Source: Saprospiraceae bacterium (GTDB lineage Bacteria > Bacteroidota > Bacteroidia > Chitinophagales > Saprospiraceae). Taken from it: a stretch of DNA of 32,942 nucleotides. The notes below the pieces were generated by a model, which did no database searches, had not been told where the DNA came from, and worked only from the letters and a program-made list of their open reading frames with translations. Position 1 is the first letter of the stretch. Every line of letters begins with the position of its first letter. The position numbers and the translations under genes are program-made. The stretch is from contig JAHDIP010000044.1 in assembly GCA_020630735.1 (NCBI GenBank), positions 1 through 32,942 of the forward strand, written 5' to 3'. Positions 25,563 through 32,942 of this stretch are shown here, one piece after another.

Positions 25563-27164
25563 TTACATCAAAGACATTTCAATAAATTTTTTCTTCTCAG
25601 GATAGTCAGTTGTATAATGTAAGCCACGACTTTCTTTTCTGAAAGAAGCCGAACGAGTAACTAAAGTGCCGATCGTAATTAAGTTTCTCAATTCACAGAT
25701 TTGTGGGGAAATAGTAGTTGAGGTATACAATTGTTCTGTTTCTCGATACAACAAGTCTAGTCGATCAAGCGCACGTCTTAGACGAACATTGGAACGAACG
25801 ATACCAACGTAACTACTCATAATTTCTTTTAGCTCCTTCCAACTTTGAGTAATCAAGACCATCTCCTTAGGGTCAGTCGTACTTTGAGCATTCCAATCAG
25901 GAATACCTTCTGCATAATTAGCCTCATCAATAATATCAAGAATATCTAAATGGATGCGATGCGAAAAAACCATTGCTTCCAATAATGAATTACTCGCTAG
26001 ACGATTAGCACCATGCAAGCCTGTACAGGTACATTCGCCACTAGCATAAAGGTGATTAATAGAGCTTCGACCCATTTCATCAACTCGTATACCTCCACAT
26101 ACATAATGACAAGCAGGAACGACAGGAATCATATCCTTAAATGGATCGATACCCAAACTCATGCACTTATCATAAATAGTCGGGAAGTGCGCCTTAAAGC
26201 CTTCTTCGTCTAAGTGTCTACAGTCCAAACAAACATAATCGTCACCTCGTTTTTTGATTTCATTATCAATTGCGCGAGCCACGATATCACGAGGGGCAAG
26301 CGATTTTCGTTCGTCATAATTATGCATAAATTCCTCACCATCGCTTGTTTTCAAAATAGCGCCAAAACCACGCACAGCTTCCGAAACCAAGAAGTCAGGA
26401 TTTTCGCCAGCAGGATTGTACAAGGCAGTAGGGTGGAATTGGATAAATTCCATATTTTCTAAACGTCCTTTTGCACGGTATACCATTGCAATGCCATCGC
26501 CAGTTGCAATAACAGGGTTGGTCGTGTTTCTATAAATTTGTCCTGCACCACCTGTACAAAGTACTGTCTTCTTTGCTAAAATAGTATCAATGCGTTTACT
26601 CTTTTTGTTAAGGACATAAGCACCATAGCAATCAATATTTTCGGTAACTCTAGAAACATTATAGCCTAGGTGATGCTGTGTCAAAAGATCGAGTGCAAAA
26701 TAATGTTCGTGTAATTCGATGTTTTCTTTCTTATTGGCAGCTTCTAAAAGTGCTCGTTGTATCTCCCAACCTGTCAAGTCTTTGTAGTGGAGTATTCGGT
26801 ATTCAGAATGACCACCTTCCATGCCGAGGTCGTACTCTTGTTCTTTATTCTTATCAAAACGAGTACCCCAATCTATGATTTCTCGGACTCTAGTAGGACC
26901 TTCTTCGACCACTATTTTTACGATATCTTCTTCACATAGACCATCACCTGCATCAAGTGTATCAGCGATGTGTTTTTCGTAAGAATCTTTTTCGAGATCC
27001 CAAACTGCTGCTACTCCACCTTGAGCATATCGAGTATTACTTTCTTCTTCATTGACTTTTGTCAGAACCGTCACTTTTAGATCAGGACGTTTATTGGCTA
27101 ATTTGAGTGCTAATGTTAGTCCTGCAATACCAGAACCAATAACAAGAATATCTGTTTTTATCAC
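25563..27164 (-). CDS. nadB: L-aspartate oxidase
   Basis: 533-residue FAD enzyme of de novo NAD synthesis, converting L-aspartate to iminoaspartate for NadA. The FAD motif is VIGSGIAGLTLAL (8-20), then NTRYAQGGVAAVW (43-55), GGHSEYRILHYKD, the active-site block QFHPTALYNPAGENPDFLVSEAVRGFGA, CHYVCGGIRVDEMG, and SGECTCTGLHGANRLASNSLLEA near the second flavin site. Its length fits NadB, and the absence of fumarate-reductase-type partner genes separates it from SdhA/FrdA. ATG at 27164. It is divergent from the glycosyltransferase gene. Neither nadA nor nadC is within the window. Confidence 0.95.
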   Translation of the reverse strand: MIKTDILVIGSGIAGLTLALKLANKRPDLKVTVLTKVNEEESNTRYAQGGVAAVWDLEKDSYEKHIADTLDAGDGLCEEDIVKIVVEEGPTRVREIIDWGTRFDKNKEQEYDLGMEGGHSEYRILHYKDLTGWEIQRALLEAANKKENIELHEHYFALDLLTQHHLGYNVSRVTENIDCYGAYVLNKKSKRIDTILAKKTVLCTGGAGQIYRNTTNPVIATGDGIAMVYRAKGRLENMEFIQFHPTALYNPAGENPDFLVSEAVRGFGAILKTSDGEEFMHNYDERKSLAPRDIVARAIDNEIKKRGDDYVCLDCRHLDEEGFKAHFPTIYDKCMSLGIDPFKDMIPVVPACHYVCGGIRVDEMGRSSINHLYASGECTCTGLHGANRLASNSLLEAMVFSHRIHLDILDIIDEANYAEGIPDWNAQSTTDPKEMVLITQSWKELKEIMSSYVGIVRSNVRLRRALDRLDLLYRETEQLYTSTTISPQICELRNLITIGTLVTRSASFRKESRGLHYTTDYPEKKKFIEMSLM

Positions 27165-27221
27165 GAATACTATTTTTAATTAGTAAATACCTTATATTCG
27201 ACGGAAGAACGCCCATAAAGG

Positions 27222-27229
27222 TACATTTG
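27222..27229 (+). promoter_or_regulatory. Candidate -7 promoter element
   Basis: TACATTTG is an exact TAnnTTTG match 52 bases before the ATG of the glycosyltransferase gene, in the short divergent region shared with nadB. Confidence 0.38.
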
Positions 27230-27281
27230 AAATCAAAAAAAACAATACTTTTATACATTATTTGTCAGTTCAACTACTTCA

Positions 27282-28397
27282 ATGAAAATAGCGGTAAATA
27301 CACGTTTCTTATTAAGTAATAAAATGGAAGGTATCGGTTGGGTCAGTTTTGAGCTGCTTAAACGTATGGTTGCCGCACACCCTGAAGATGAATTTCTCTT
27401 TTTCTTTGATCGAGCATATGACGAAAAATTTATTTTTGGTAATAATGTAACCCCTGTAGTATTGAGTCCTCCTGCTCGTCATCCATTCCTTTGGTATTGG
27501 TGGTTTGAAATCTCTATACATCAAGCCTTGAAAAAATATCAACCAGATATTTTTTTATCAACAGACGGATATTTGTCCTTGGCTACTTCGATCAAAACGG
27601 TAATGATCACACATGATATTGCACATGTTCACTTTCCCGAACAAATACCTTTCTTGGTACGAAGCTATTATAATCACTTTGTCCCTAAATTTTTAGAACG
27701 TGCAGATAGAATAGTAACCGTTTCGGAGTTTACAAAGCAAGATATTATTCGACAGTATGCTATTGACGAAAAAAAAATAACTGTTGTTCATAATGCTTGC
27801 CAAGACGAATTTAAACCAGTTGATAAAAAAACGAAAGAGCAGATAAGAGATCAATATACATCAGGACAACCTTATTTTTTATTTGTAGGAGCAGTGCATC
27901 CTCGCAAAAATGTACACCGTTTGATAGAAGCATTTGACCAATTTAAGTCAACGACTAAGGCAGCACATAAGTTGTTAATCGTTGGACGCTTTGCTTGGCA
28001 AACAGGAGCTGTAAAAACAGCTTTTGATAATAGTCGATATCAGCAGGATATTATTTTTCCTGGTTATGTAGATGATTTGTACTCCATAACAGCATCTGCC
28101 TTTGCGATGGTGTATGTATCTCTTTTCGAAGGTTTTGGCTTACCTGTTTTGGAAGCGATGAATTGTGAAGTGCCAGTCATTACCTCCAATATTTCATCCT
28201 TACCAGAGGTGGCAGGCGATGGAGGTTTATTAGTTGATCCGACATCGGTGTCTGAAATAGCCAATGCAATGCAAGAACTTTTAGTCGATCAAGAATTGTA
28301 TAAACGATTGATAAATCGAAGCCGTCAACGATGTCTACAGTTTTCATGGGACGAATCGGCGGCAAAGTTATATGCTATTTTACAAAAGGCACTATAA
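27282..28397 (+). CDS. Family 4 glycosyltransferase (GT-B)
   Basis: 371 residues. The two-lobed GT-B fold starts MKIAVNTRFLL and has a MEGIGWVSFELLKRM loop in place of the usual GIGRY segment. TVSEFTKQDI ends the first lobe. The donor lobe (about 190-371) contains YFLFVGAVHPRKNVHRLIEAF, GYVDDLYSITASA and the E283-x7-E291 motif in EGFGLPVLEAM, which binds the nucleotide sugar. Enzymes of this group usually transfer mannose or similar sugars to lipopolysaccharide, exopolysaccharide or lipid carriers; the acceptor here is unknown. No other polysaccharide gene is adjacent, so it looks like a stand-alone transferase. It is probably peripheral on the cytoplasmic membrane. Confidence 0.92.
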   Translation: MKIAVNTRFLLSNKMEGIGWVSFELLKRMVAAHPEDEFLFFFDRAYDEKFIFGNNVTPVVLSPPARHPFLWYWWFEISIHQALKKYQPDIFLSTDGYLSLATSIKTVMITHDIAHVHFPEQIPFLVRSYYNHFVPKFLERADRIVTVSEFTKQDIIRQYAIDEKKITVVHNACQDEFKPVDKKTKEQIRDQYTSGQPYFLFVGAVHPRKNVHRLIEAFDQFKSTTKAAHKLLIVGRFAWQTGAVKTAFDNSRYQQDIIFPGYVDDLYSITASAFAMVYVSLFEGFGLPVLEAMNCEVPVITSNISSLPEVAGDGGLLVDPTSVSEIANAMQELLVDQELYKRLINRSRQRCLQFSWDESAAKLYAILQKAL

Positions 28398-28399
28398 AG

Positions 28400-28456
28400 C
28401 AAGATCGAAGCCATCAAGGATGACTTCGATCTTGTAAAATCTTCTGTATAGAAGAT
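28400..28456. terminator. Tandem stem-loops between converging genes
   Basis: CAAGATCGAAGCCATC (28400-28415) pairs with 28419-28434 (one G-U) over a 3-base loop. A second hairpin ATCTTCT (28439-28445) with AGAAGAT (28450-28456) follows. Both lie between the glycosyltransferase stop and the stop of the S74-type gene. Confidence 0.72.
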
Positions 28457-28471
28457 GTCTAAAGCCTAAAA

Positions 28472-29617
28472 TTATTTTTGAATAATCATTTTTTCACGAG
28501 CCAAGCTTTGTCCGTTTGCTTCAATTGCATAGATATAAGTGCCATTACTTAACGAACTTGCATCTAATTCTACTGTTCCAGCATTCGATGTTATCGCATA
28601 GTTTTTAACTTGCTTGCCATACATATCATAAACCACGAGAGAAGCAGAAGTAATCGTTTTAGGTAATTGGTATTCGATAGTCGTACTTGTACTAAAAGGA
28701 TTTGGTCGATTTTGCTTTAGAGTTACTCCCTTAGTTGTTAGTGTAGAAATGGTAGTCTCTTCTTCAGAACGACTTTGAGTTGCCGTTAATAATTGTTCTA
28801 TTTTTGCTAGACGTGCTTCTAAGTTGTCAATCTTTTCGTCTTGTTCAGCAATGATTAAATCCTGATCAGCAATGAATTCTTGTTGTACTTTTACCGCTTC
28901 GGTTAAAATAGGAATAATAGCATCGTACTTCATTGCTAAGAAACCATCATCGTCTTTATTGATAATGTCTGGTAATACTTTTTGTACTTCCTGAGCAACA
29001 AAGCCATAGTTTTTTCCTGTTGGTAACAGTTTATTTGGTGCTTGATCTGGAGTATAATTATAGGTTACACCATTTAGCTTTGAGATAATATCCATTGGGT
29101 CTGAAATCCCTTTAATATTTTCTTTTAAGCGAAGATCAGAATTTTGTGCCCAACCACCTGTTGCAAAAGCAGTACCGCTTACATACATGACATAAGGGTT
29201 AGATGAAACTTGACCTATGGAAACCAAAGTTCTACCACAACCAAGGAAAAAAGGACTATTTAATGCATTTCTTTGTTGAAAAGCTAAACGTGAATTTGCC
29301 CTTGATTCCCACAAAATGGTAGGTATCATTATTTGAGGATTTGGTGGTATCGGTTGTAGTATAGAAGGTTGCATACCTACATTGATAGAGTTGTTGACAT
29401 CTAATTGCGATCTGAAACCATATAGGTCACAACCATTTATAGGTTGAGTTGTTCCTCCCGATTCACCAATAGAAGCAAACTGTCCATCAGGATTGAAAAA
29501 AGGATTAGCTGTAGGGTAAATTCCAAAATTGTTTGTTTGTATTAGTTGTGCATTAAGCGTAATGCTCGTTATCAAAAGAGCGAGAGTACATAAGAGTGTA
29601 TTTCTTAGATTTTTCAT
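28472..29617 (-). CDS. Secreted protein with peptidase S74 chaperone and T9SS sorting domain
   Basis: 381 residues. Signal peptide about 1-23 (LNA before Gln24). An N-terminal low-similarity region (25-155) precedes a peptidase S74 (tail-fibre intramolecular chaperone) domain (about 158-250) with the dyad S160-D-L-R-L-K165, then KNYGFVAQEVQKVLPDI and MKYDAIIPILTEAV. A coiled coil (about 250-285, heptads in EFIADQDLIIAEQDEKIDNLEARLAKIEQLL) and a type A sorting domain (about 300-381, RPNPFSTSTTIEY, ending REKMIIQK) follow. Such domains trimerise and fold fibres and can cut themselves off. Here it likely helps assemble a trimeric surface protein. There is no phage gene nearby, so this is a host cell-surface protein rather than a prophage tail. 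Confidence 0.87.
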   Translation of the reverse strand: MKNLRNTLLCTLALLITSITLNAQLIQTNNFGIYPTANPFFNPDGQFASIGESGGTTQPINGCDLYGFRSQLDVNNSINVGMQPSILQPIPPNPQIMIPTILWESRANSRLAFQQRNALNSPFFLGCGRTLVSIGQVSSNPYVMYVSGTAFATGGWAQNSDLRLKENIKGISDPMDIISKLNGVTYNYTPDQAPNKLLPTGKNYGFVAQEVQKVLPDIINKDDDGFLAMKYDAIIPILTEAVKVQQEFIADQDLIIAEQDEKIDNLEARLAKIEQLLTATQSRSEEETTISTLTTKGVTLKQNRPNPFSTSTTIEYQLPKTITSASLVVYDMYGKQVKNYAITSNAGTVELDASSLSNGTYIYAIEANGQSLAREKMIIQK

Positions 29618-29746
29618 AATAGGTTATGTTTGATTAATAATGAGGTTCTCTGTAATATCTTAAGCGCTTAAAAAGAATAGTAGAGAATTAGTATGTGATA
29701 AAGGTGAGGGAAAAAGCAGTGCTTGTCAAAAAAAATGAACTTTTAT

Positions 29747-29772
29747 GAGTATGAATTTATAAATTCATACTC
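29747..29772. repeat. Perfect 26-base palindrome
   Basis: GAGTATGAATTTA and its exact reverse complement, with no spacer. On the minus strand it is followed by an A/T run, so it may be a second terminator for the PAS-AraC gene. As an uninterrupted palindrome it could also be a protein-binding site. Confidence 0.6.
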
Positions 29773-29860
29773 GAAAAAAATGTAGGACAAAGTTTTACTT
29801 CTTTTCTTGAACAATTACCAGAAAATGATTGTTTAAATGTTTTGTCTATAACTAAGTGTA

Positions 29861-29900
29861 TGCAAAAATCCCAATCGTTCTTTCGATTGGGATTTTTGCA
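29861..29900 (-). terminator. Terminator of the PAS-AraC regulator gene
   Basis: TGCAAAAATCCCAATCG (29861-29877) pairs perfectly with 29884-29900 across a 6-base loop. It lies 24 bases past the stop codon of the regulator gene, with a U-rich descending arm in the minus-strand RNA. Confidence 0.8.
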
Positions 29901-29923
29901 TTTAAGAAAAAGCATTAGGAAAA

Positions 29924-30703
29924 TTAGGATGCGATAGCACGAGATCCTTTTGGAGGTTGATTGATGAATTGTTTTGGACTTTCGCCTGTATACTGTTTAA
30001 ATACACGATAAAAAGTTGATTTATTTTTGAAACCACATTCATTGGCAATAGCAAATAAGGTATAGGTGCTTAGGTCTTTAGTAAACACTATTTCTTTAAA
30101 CGCATTGACTCTGTATTCGTTAATTATATTTTGGAAATTCTTGCCCCCTTGATGATTGATTACTCTAGAAAGGTAGCCTGTATTTGAATTTAAAGCTTTA
30201 GCGACTTCTACTAATTTTAAATCAGGGTTTAGGTAGAGTTGCTGATTTTCAACAAGTGTGATAAACTTGGTGTACAAATCTATTTCTTCAGGATGTTTCA
30301 ACGAATTAGTAGTGTACTTAGCCACAGGTTCCATTACAGAAAGTTTGGAGGAGTCAGTTTTGTCTCCATCTACTTCGAAAGCTATGAAGTTAGTCAGTTT
30401 GTTATTGCTATCATGTATTGGATGAATAACAATATTACAAGTATATTCTTCTCCATTTTTATTATAGTTGATCACTTCATTTTTGAAAGGTTTTCCTAAA
30501 TGAAGTTGTTTACGAATAGATTGAATGGTTTCTTCTTTCGTCTTTTTTCCTTGCAAAAAATCAGGTTTCCTACCTTTAATTTCGTCTAGCGTATATCCTG
30601 AGATTTCAGTGAAATCATCATTGACCCATAAAATATGTTTAGAGTTATCCGTAATGATGATAGCTACATAAGGTACTTGGGAGTTTATAGTTGTTTTCTT
30701 CAT
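29924..30703 (-). CDS. PAS domain-AraC family transcriptional regulator
   Basis: 259 residues. A PAS domain (about 10-115) is joined to an AraC-type DNA-binding domain (about 150-250), with LKLVEVAKALNSNTGYLSRVINHQGG as the first HTH and IANECGFKNKSTFYRVFKQYTGESPKQF as the second. The PAS part resembles LOV domains around GRKPDFLQG (44-52) and NYNKNGEEYTCNI, but the photoactive Cys of the LOV motif GRNCRFLQ is Pro47. It therefore should not form a flavin adduct; another ligand or redox sensing is possible. A cytoplasmic sensor-regulator in one chain like this needs no separate kinase. Target genes are not evident. The flanking T9SS protein genes on the same strand are candidates by proximity only. 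Confidence 0.88.
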   Translation of the reverse strand: MKKTTINSQVPYVAIIITDNSKHILWVNDDFTEISGYTLDEIKGRKPDFLQGKKTKEETIQSIRKQLHLGKPFKNEVINYNKNGEEYTCNIVIHPIHDSNNKLTNFIAFEVDGDKTDSSKLSVMEPVAKYTTNSLKHPEEIDLYTKFITLVENQQLYLNPDLKLVEVAKALNSNTGYLSRVINHQGGKNFQNIINEYRVNAFKEIVFTKDLSTYTLFAIANECGFKNKSTFYRVFKQYTGESPKQFINQPPKGSRAIAS

Positions 30704-31083
30704 GAAGGGTACGTTTTTGGATTAGTTCAAATAGCTTTTAGCTTTGTATAAAAGATAAAACTTTAATACATCATATGATTGTTTTAAGTAGTGCTGTTTT
30801 AGAATTTAAAATACTTATTGCCCAAATATTGATGCAATCTAAAGGGATAGATCGTTTGTTTTTATAGCTAATAATTGGAGTGATTACTTATCAAATGTAC
30901 GAAATTAGAATTGAACTACCAAATGTTATATTCTAAATTCAAAAATGTTTATGTATTGTTAAAAAGGTAATATTAAATCCAAATCATTCGATAATTAAAT
31001 TAATTTTAACAATACAAAATCGAAGTTGTAAAAGTTACAACTTCGATTTGAGTTATATTATACCTGTTTTAAAGTGGTTATAC
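30704..31083. other. 380-base intergenic region
   Basis: A very A/T-rich stretch without a supported gene. It should contain the promoter of the PAS-AraC gene (right of 30703) and holds the terminator of the hydrolase gene at its right end. No exact TAnnTTTG element on the minus strand was found. Confidence 0.5.
31017..31049 (-). terminator. Terminator of the T9SS hydrolase gene
   Basis: AAATCGAAGTTGTAA (31017-31031) pairs perfectly with TTACAACTTCGATTT (31035-31049) over a 3-base loop, 35 bases past the stop codon on the minus strand, followed by an A/T-rich stretch. Confidence 0.78.
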
Positions 31084-32802
31084 TTAATTCAATTTTACAA
31101 ATTGTTTTGTGATGCTTTGGTCATTAGTAATGATTGTTATAAAATAGGTGCCTGCATTTAATCCAGAAAGATTTATAGCGCTTGTATTCGGAACTCCATT
31201 CAATTGAACATTTCCAAGGATATCGTGAATTAAAAACTGTTTAGCATTTAGATTATTTAGTTGGAGGTTAATAATATTTTTAGTTGGGTTTGGAAAAAGG
31301 ACAAAATCTTGTTTATTGATTCTAGTAAGACCAGAAGGAATCGTAAAAGAACTAGGTGTACTAAAGGTCTCATTAGCAGACCAATTTGTCCAACCTAATG
31401 GACACTTTGTTTTTAACTTGTACTTGTATGCTGTACCTGCCATTAAGTTTGTTTCTGTTTTTGAATTAACAGTTAAACTAGTGTATTCCGTCCAAGGGAA
31501 ACCACCAGAAGCAGGTTTATATTTCATTTTGTATTTTAAATCAGCAGTATTACTACTCCAACCTAATGTAACAGATGTTGAAGATAAAAGAGTAGCAGAA
31601 CTAGTAGCAGGTATGTCGCAAACCTCACTACTTGTTGTAAAGAAATTATCAGTTGACCAAACAGAATTTTCAGTTGCACATAAACTTTTTACCTGAAACA
31701 TATAATCTGTATTCGGAAGTAAGCCATTCAAAAAACGGAATGTCTCAGTACCCTGAGTGAGTACTTCTGTCGATATTCCTGTAGGAGCAGTTTTGTATCG
31801 TATTCTGTATCGCTCAGCATTTGTGTTTTCGTCCCATGATAATCGTACAACATTACCACTAATGACCGTTGTAGTAATGTCTGTAGGTATATCACAACTA
31901 GCAGGAGGTACTGCGCAGTTTGGTGCAGTAAAAAAATCGGTGATATAGTCTTTTTGTGTTTCATTTGTTGAATGTCCAGCATCACCTCTTAAATGTACAA
32001 CCTGATCTGACAAGTAAGAATATTCGTATACAGTAGAAGTACCGATTTGTGTACCTGCTGTAGGTAATTGAGCACCAGTGTATCCTTGACTTTGAGCAAC
32101 AATATAAGCTGCCTCTTGTGCATCTAAGAAGTTAACACCAAACGATATACCACCATAATAAGGAATCGCACCATCGTTGGTATTGCAGATGCTTAAATAT
32201 TTTCTATTAGTGAGCGGAGTGGTTACAATATCGTATCCATTATAAGGAAGTGTTTGACTCGTTTCTCCACTTGGGTAGTAAAAATTACCGTTGTGATATT
32301 GGGCATCAGATAGTTGGGAAACGATTGCACAAATGATATCAATTCCTGTATTTTTATTTTCAATAAAGACTCTATTAGAAAGCGCAGCACCATTAGATGA
32401 ACCTATGATTCTGATTTGATTAGAGTTTACATTGGAATAGGTTTGTAAATTATTGATGAGATCTTCAACCATTTCTACATCAGGAGCATCACTATTTTCA
32501 TCTGAGATATTCCAACTATTTAGATATCCAGTTGGAGCTACGAGTATATGACAGTCGAGTATATTTTGAAATTGGGCAAGCATACCAGTTCCCATTCCTC
32601 CATTGCCATGTAGCAATATACAAACAGGAAAACCACCAACAGGAGGAGTACTTGTTGGTACACTAATATCCATTGGATAGGTCCAGCCAGTTGGCTCTTG
32701 TGACCAGGTTTTGGTAATCGTAATCGTACTTGAATTTGTTAATGCTTGAGCAAAGATGAAGCTTGGTAAAAAGAGGAAAAGTAGGAGTAAATATCGTTGC
32801 AT
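31084..32802 (-). CDS. Secreted alpha/beta-hydrolase with two fibronectin III domains and T9SS signal
   Basis: 572 residues. Signal peptide about 1-19 (FIFA before Gln19-Ala20). The alpha/beta-hydrolase domain (about 35-295) has LLHGNGGMG as the oxyanion loop, the nucleophile elbow GSSNG (134-138, Ser136), and candidate acid and base at Asp210 (NTNDGAIPYYGG) and His277 (GDAGHSTNET). This layout is that of the PHB depolymerase/feruloyl-esterase (LpqC-like) group. Two fibronectin type III modules (about 303-392 and 393-485, each starting with a CDIP motif) and a type A T9SS sorting domain (about 500-572, LFPNPTKNIINLQL, ending TKQFVKLN) follow. It is probably a surface esterase acting on a polymer bound by the FN3 part; the substrate is not determined. 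ATG at 32802. Confidence 0.88.
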   Translation of the reverse strand: MQRYLLLLFLFLPSFIFAQALTNSSTITITKTWSQEPTGWTYPMDISVPTSTPPVGGFPVCILLHGNGGMGTGMLAQFQNILDCHILVAPTGYLNSWNISDENSDAPDVEMVEDLINNLQTYSNVNSNQIRIIGSSNGAALSNRVFIENKNTGIDIICAIVSQLSDAQYHNGNFYYPSGETSQTLPYNGYDIVTTPLTNRKYLSICNTNDGAIPYYGGISFGVNFLDAQEAAYIVAQSQGYTGAQLPTAGTQIGTSTVYEYSYLSDQVVHLRGDAGHSTNETQKDYITDFFTAPNCAVPPASCDIPTDITTTVISGNVVRLSWDENTNAERYRIRYKTAPTGISTEVLTQGTETFRFLNGLLPNTDYMFQVKSLCATENSVWSTDNFFTTSSEVCDIPATSSATLLSSTSVTLGWSSNTADLKYKMKYKPASGGFPWTEYTSLTVNSKTETNLMAGTAYKYKLKTKCPLGWTNWSANETFSTPSSFTIPSGLTRINKQDFVLFPNPTKNIINLQLNNLNAKQFLIHDILGNVQLNGVPNTSAINLSGLNAGTYFITIITNDQSITKQFVKLN

Positions 32803-32843
32803 GATGCTTGTTTAAGTTGGTTTTGAAATGTATATCGTTCCTT

Positions 32844-32927
32844 GCAAACCTTTTTGTTTGCTAGCGTTAAGATAATAATTTTTAAATTTATACCAATCAT
32901 AAAACCTGAAACCAAAATGGTTTTCAG
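32844..32927. other. Upstream region of the T9SS hydrolase gene with two small stem-loops
   Basis: GCAAAC (32844-32849) pairs with GTTTGC (32856-32861) in the likely 5' leader. CTGAAACCA (32906-32914) pairs with TGGTTTTCAG (32918-32927) with one bulge, possibly the terminator of a gene beyond the window. The region to the window end shows no coding sequence. Confidence 0.35.
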
Positions 32928-32942
32928 ATTGCCAAACAATTA

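Larger units (their letters stand above)
29618..29923. other. 306-base intergenic region with palindromes
   Basis: No gene supported. It holds a 12-base palindrome TTAAGCGCTTAA (29660-29671) upstream of the S74-type gene, a 26-base perfect palindrome (29747-29772), and the terminator of the PAS-AraC gene (29861-29900). Confidence 0.5.

Noticed and set aside
28472-29617. Prophage tail-fibre gene
   Set aside because: The S74 domain is phage-like, but a signal peptide and T9SS sorting domain are present and no phage gene lies nearby.
29924-30703. Blue-light photoreceptor
   Set aside because: The essential LOV cysteine is replaced by Pro47, so a light-driven flavin adduct is not expected.

Overview
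This is an AT-rich bacterial chromosome segment from a member of the Bacteroidota, most likely a marine, Saprospiria-like lineage (the class is an inference). The evidence is fivefold. Five large secreted proteins end in type IX secretion system (T9SS) sorting domains. One of these has the gliding-motility type C-terminus with SprB-like repeats. Genes lack strong Shine-Dalgarno sites and often have TAnnTTTG-type -7 promoter elements. LptC is a lipoprotein. The holB-PSP1 gene pair has the usual order. No rRNA, tRNA, CRISPR, phage or insertion sequence was seen.

Layout. 1-4.9 kb: glutathione peroxidase, holB (DNA polymerase III delta prime), a PSP1/RicT-like Cys-rich protein and dihydrolipoamide dehydrogenase, all on +. 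4.9-7.5 kb: a nested-hairpin intergenic element, a divergent lipoprotein phosphoesterase with no ATG start, and an unrecognised secreted protein. 7.5-9.3 kb (-): pssA, purS and rsmI, a probable operon. 9.7-16.9 kb (+): a giant T9SS adhesin-like protein directly abutting lptC, then a CNNM/CorC-type membrane protein whose stop codon overlaps the start of a membrane-anchored patatin-like lipase. 17.3-18.9 kb: a monothiol thioredoxin-fold protein and a zinc-ribbon membrane protein. 19.0-24.2 kb (-): a PQQ-type sugar dehydrogenase with T9SS signal, and a tight tetR / serine hydrolase / GreA-B-like cluster. 24.4-25.4 kb (+): AlkB alkane hydroxylase, divergent from tetR. 25.6-32.8 kb: nadB (-), a family 4 glycosyltransferase (+), an S74-chaperone T9SS protein (-), a PAS-AraC regulator (-) and a T9SS alpha/beta-hydrolase with fibronectin modules (-).

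The clearest regulatory unit is the tetR-alkB divergon. Two copies of the same inverted repeat (CGAACTA-N12-TAGTTCG) lie 62 bp apart centre to centre. One covers the predicted tetR -7 element, and the other begins just downstream of the predicted alkB -7 element. This predicts an autoregulated TetR repressor that also controls alkane oxidation and, by read-through, a secreted serine hydrolase and a Gre-like RNA-polymerase factor.

Two families of intergenic repeats also stand out. One is a hairpin family with the core GTCAGATCAC (copies near 4.9 and 25.5 kb). The other is a diverged element of about 90 bp (9.4 and 18.0 kb). Most other gene ends carry plain stem-loops that fit terminators.
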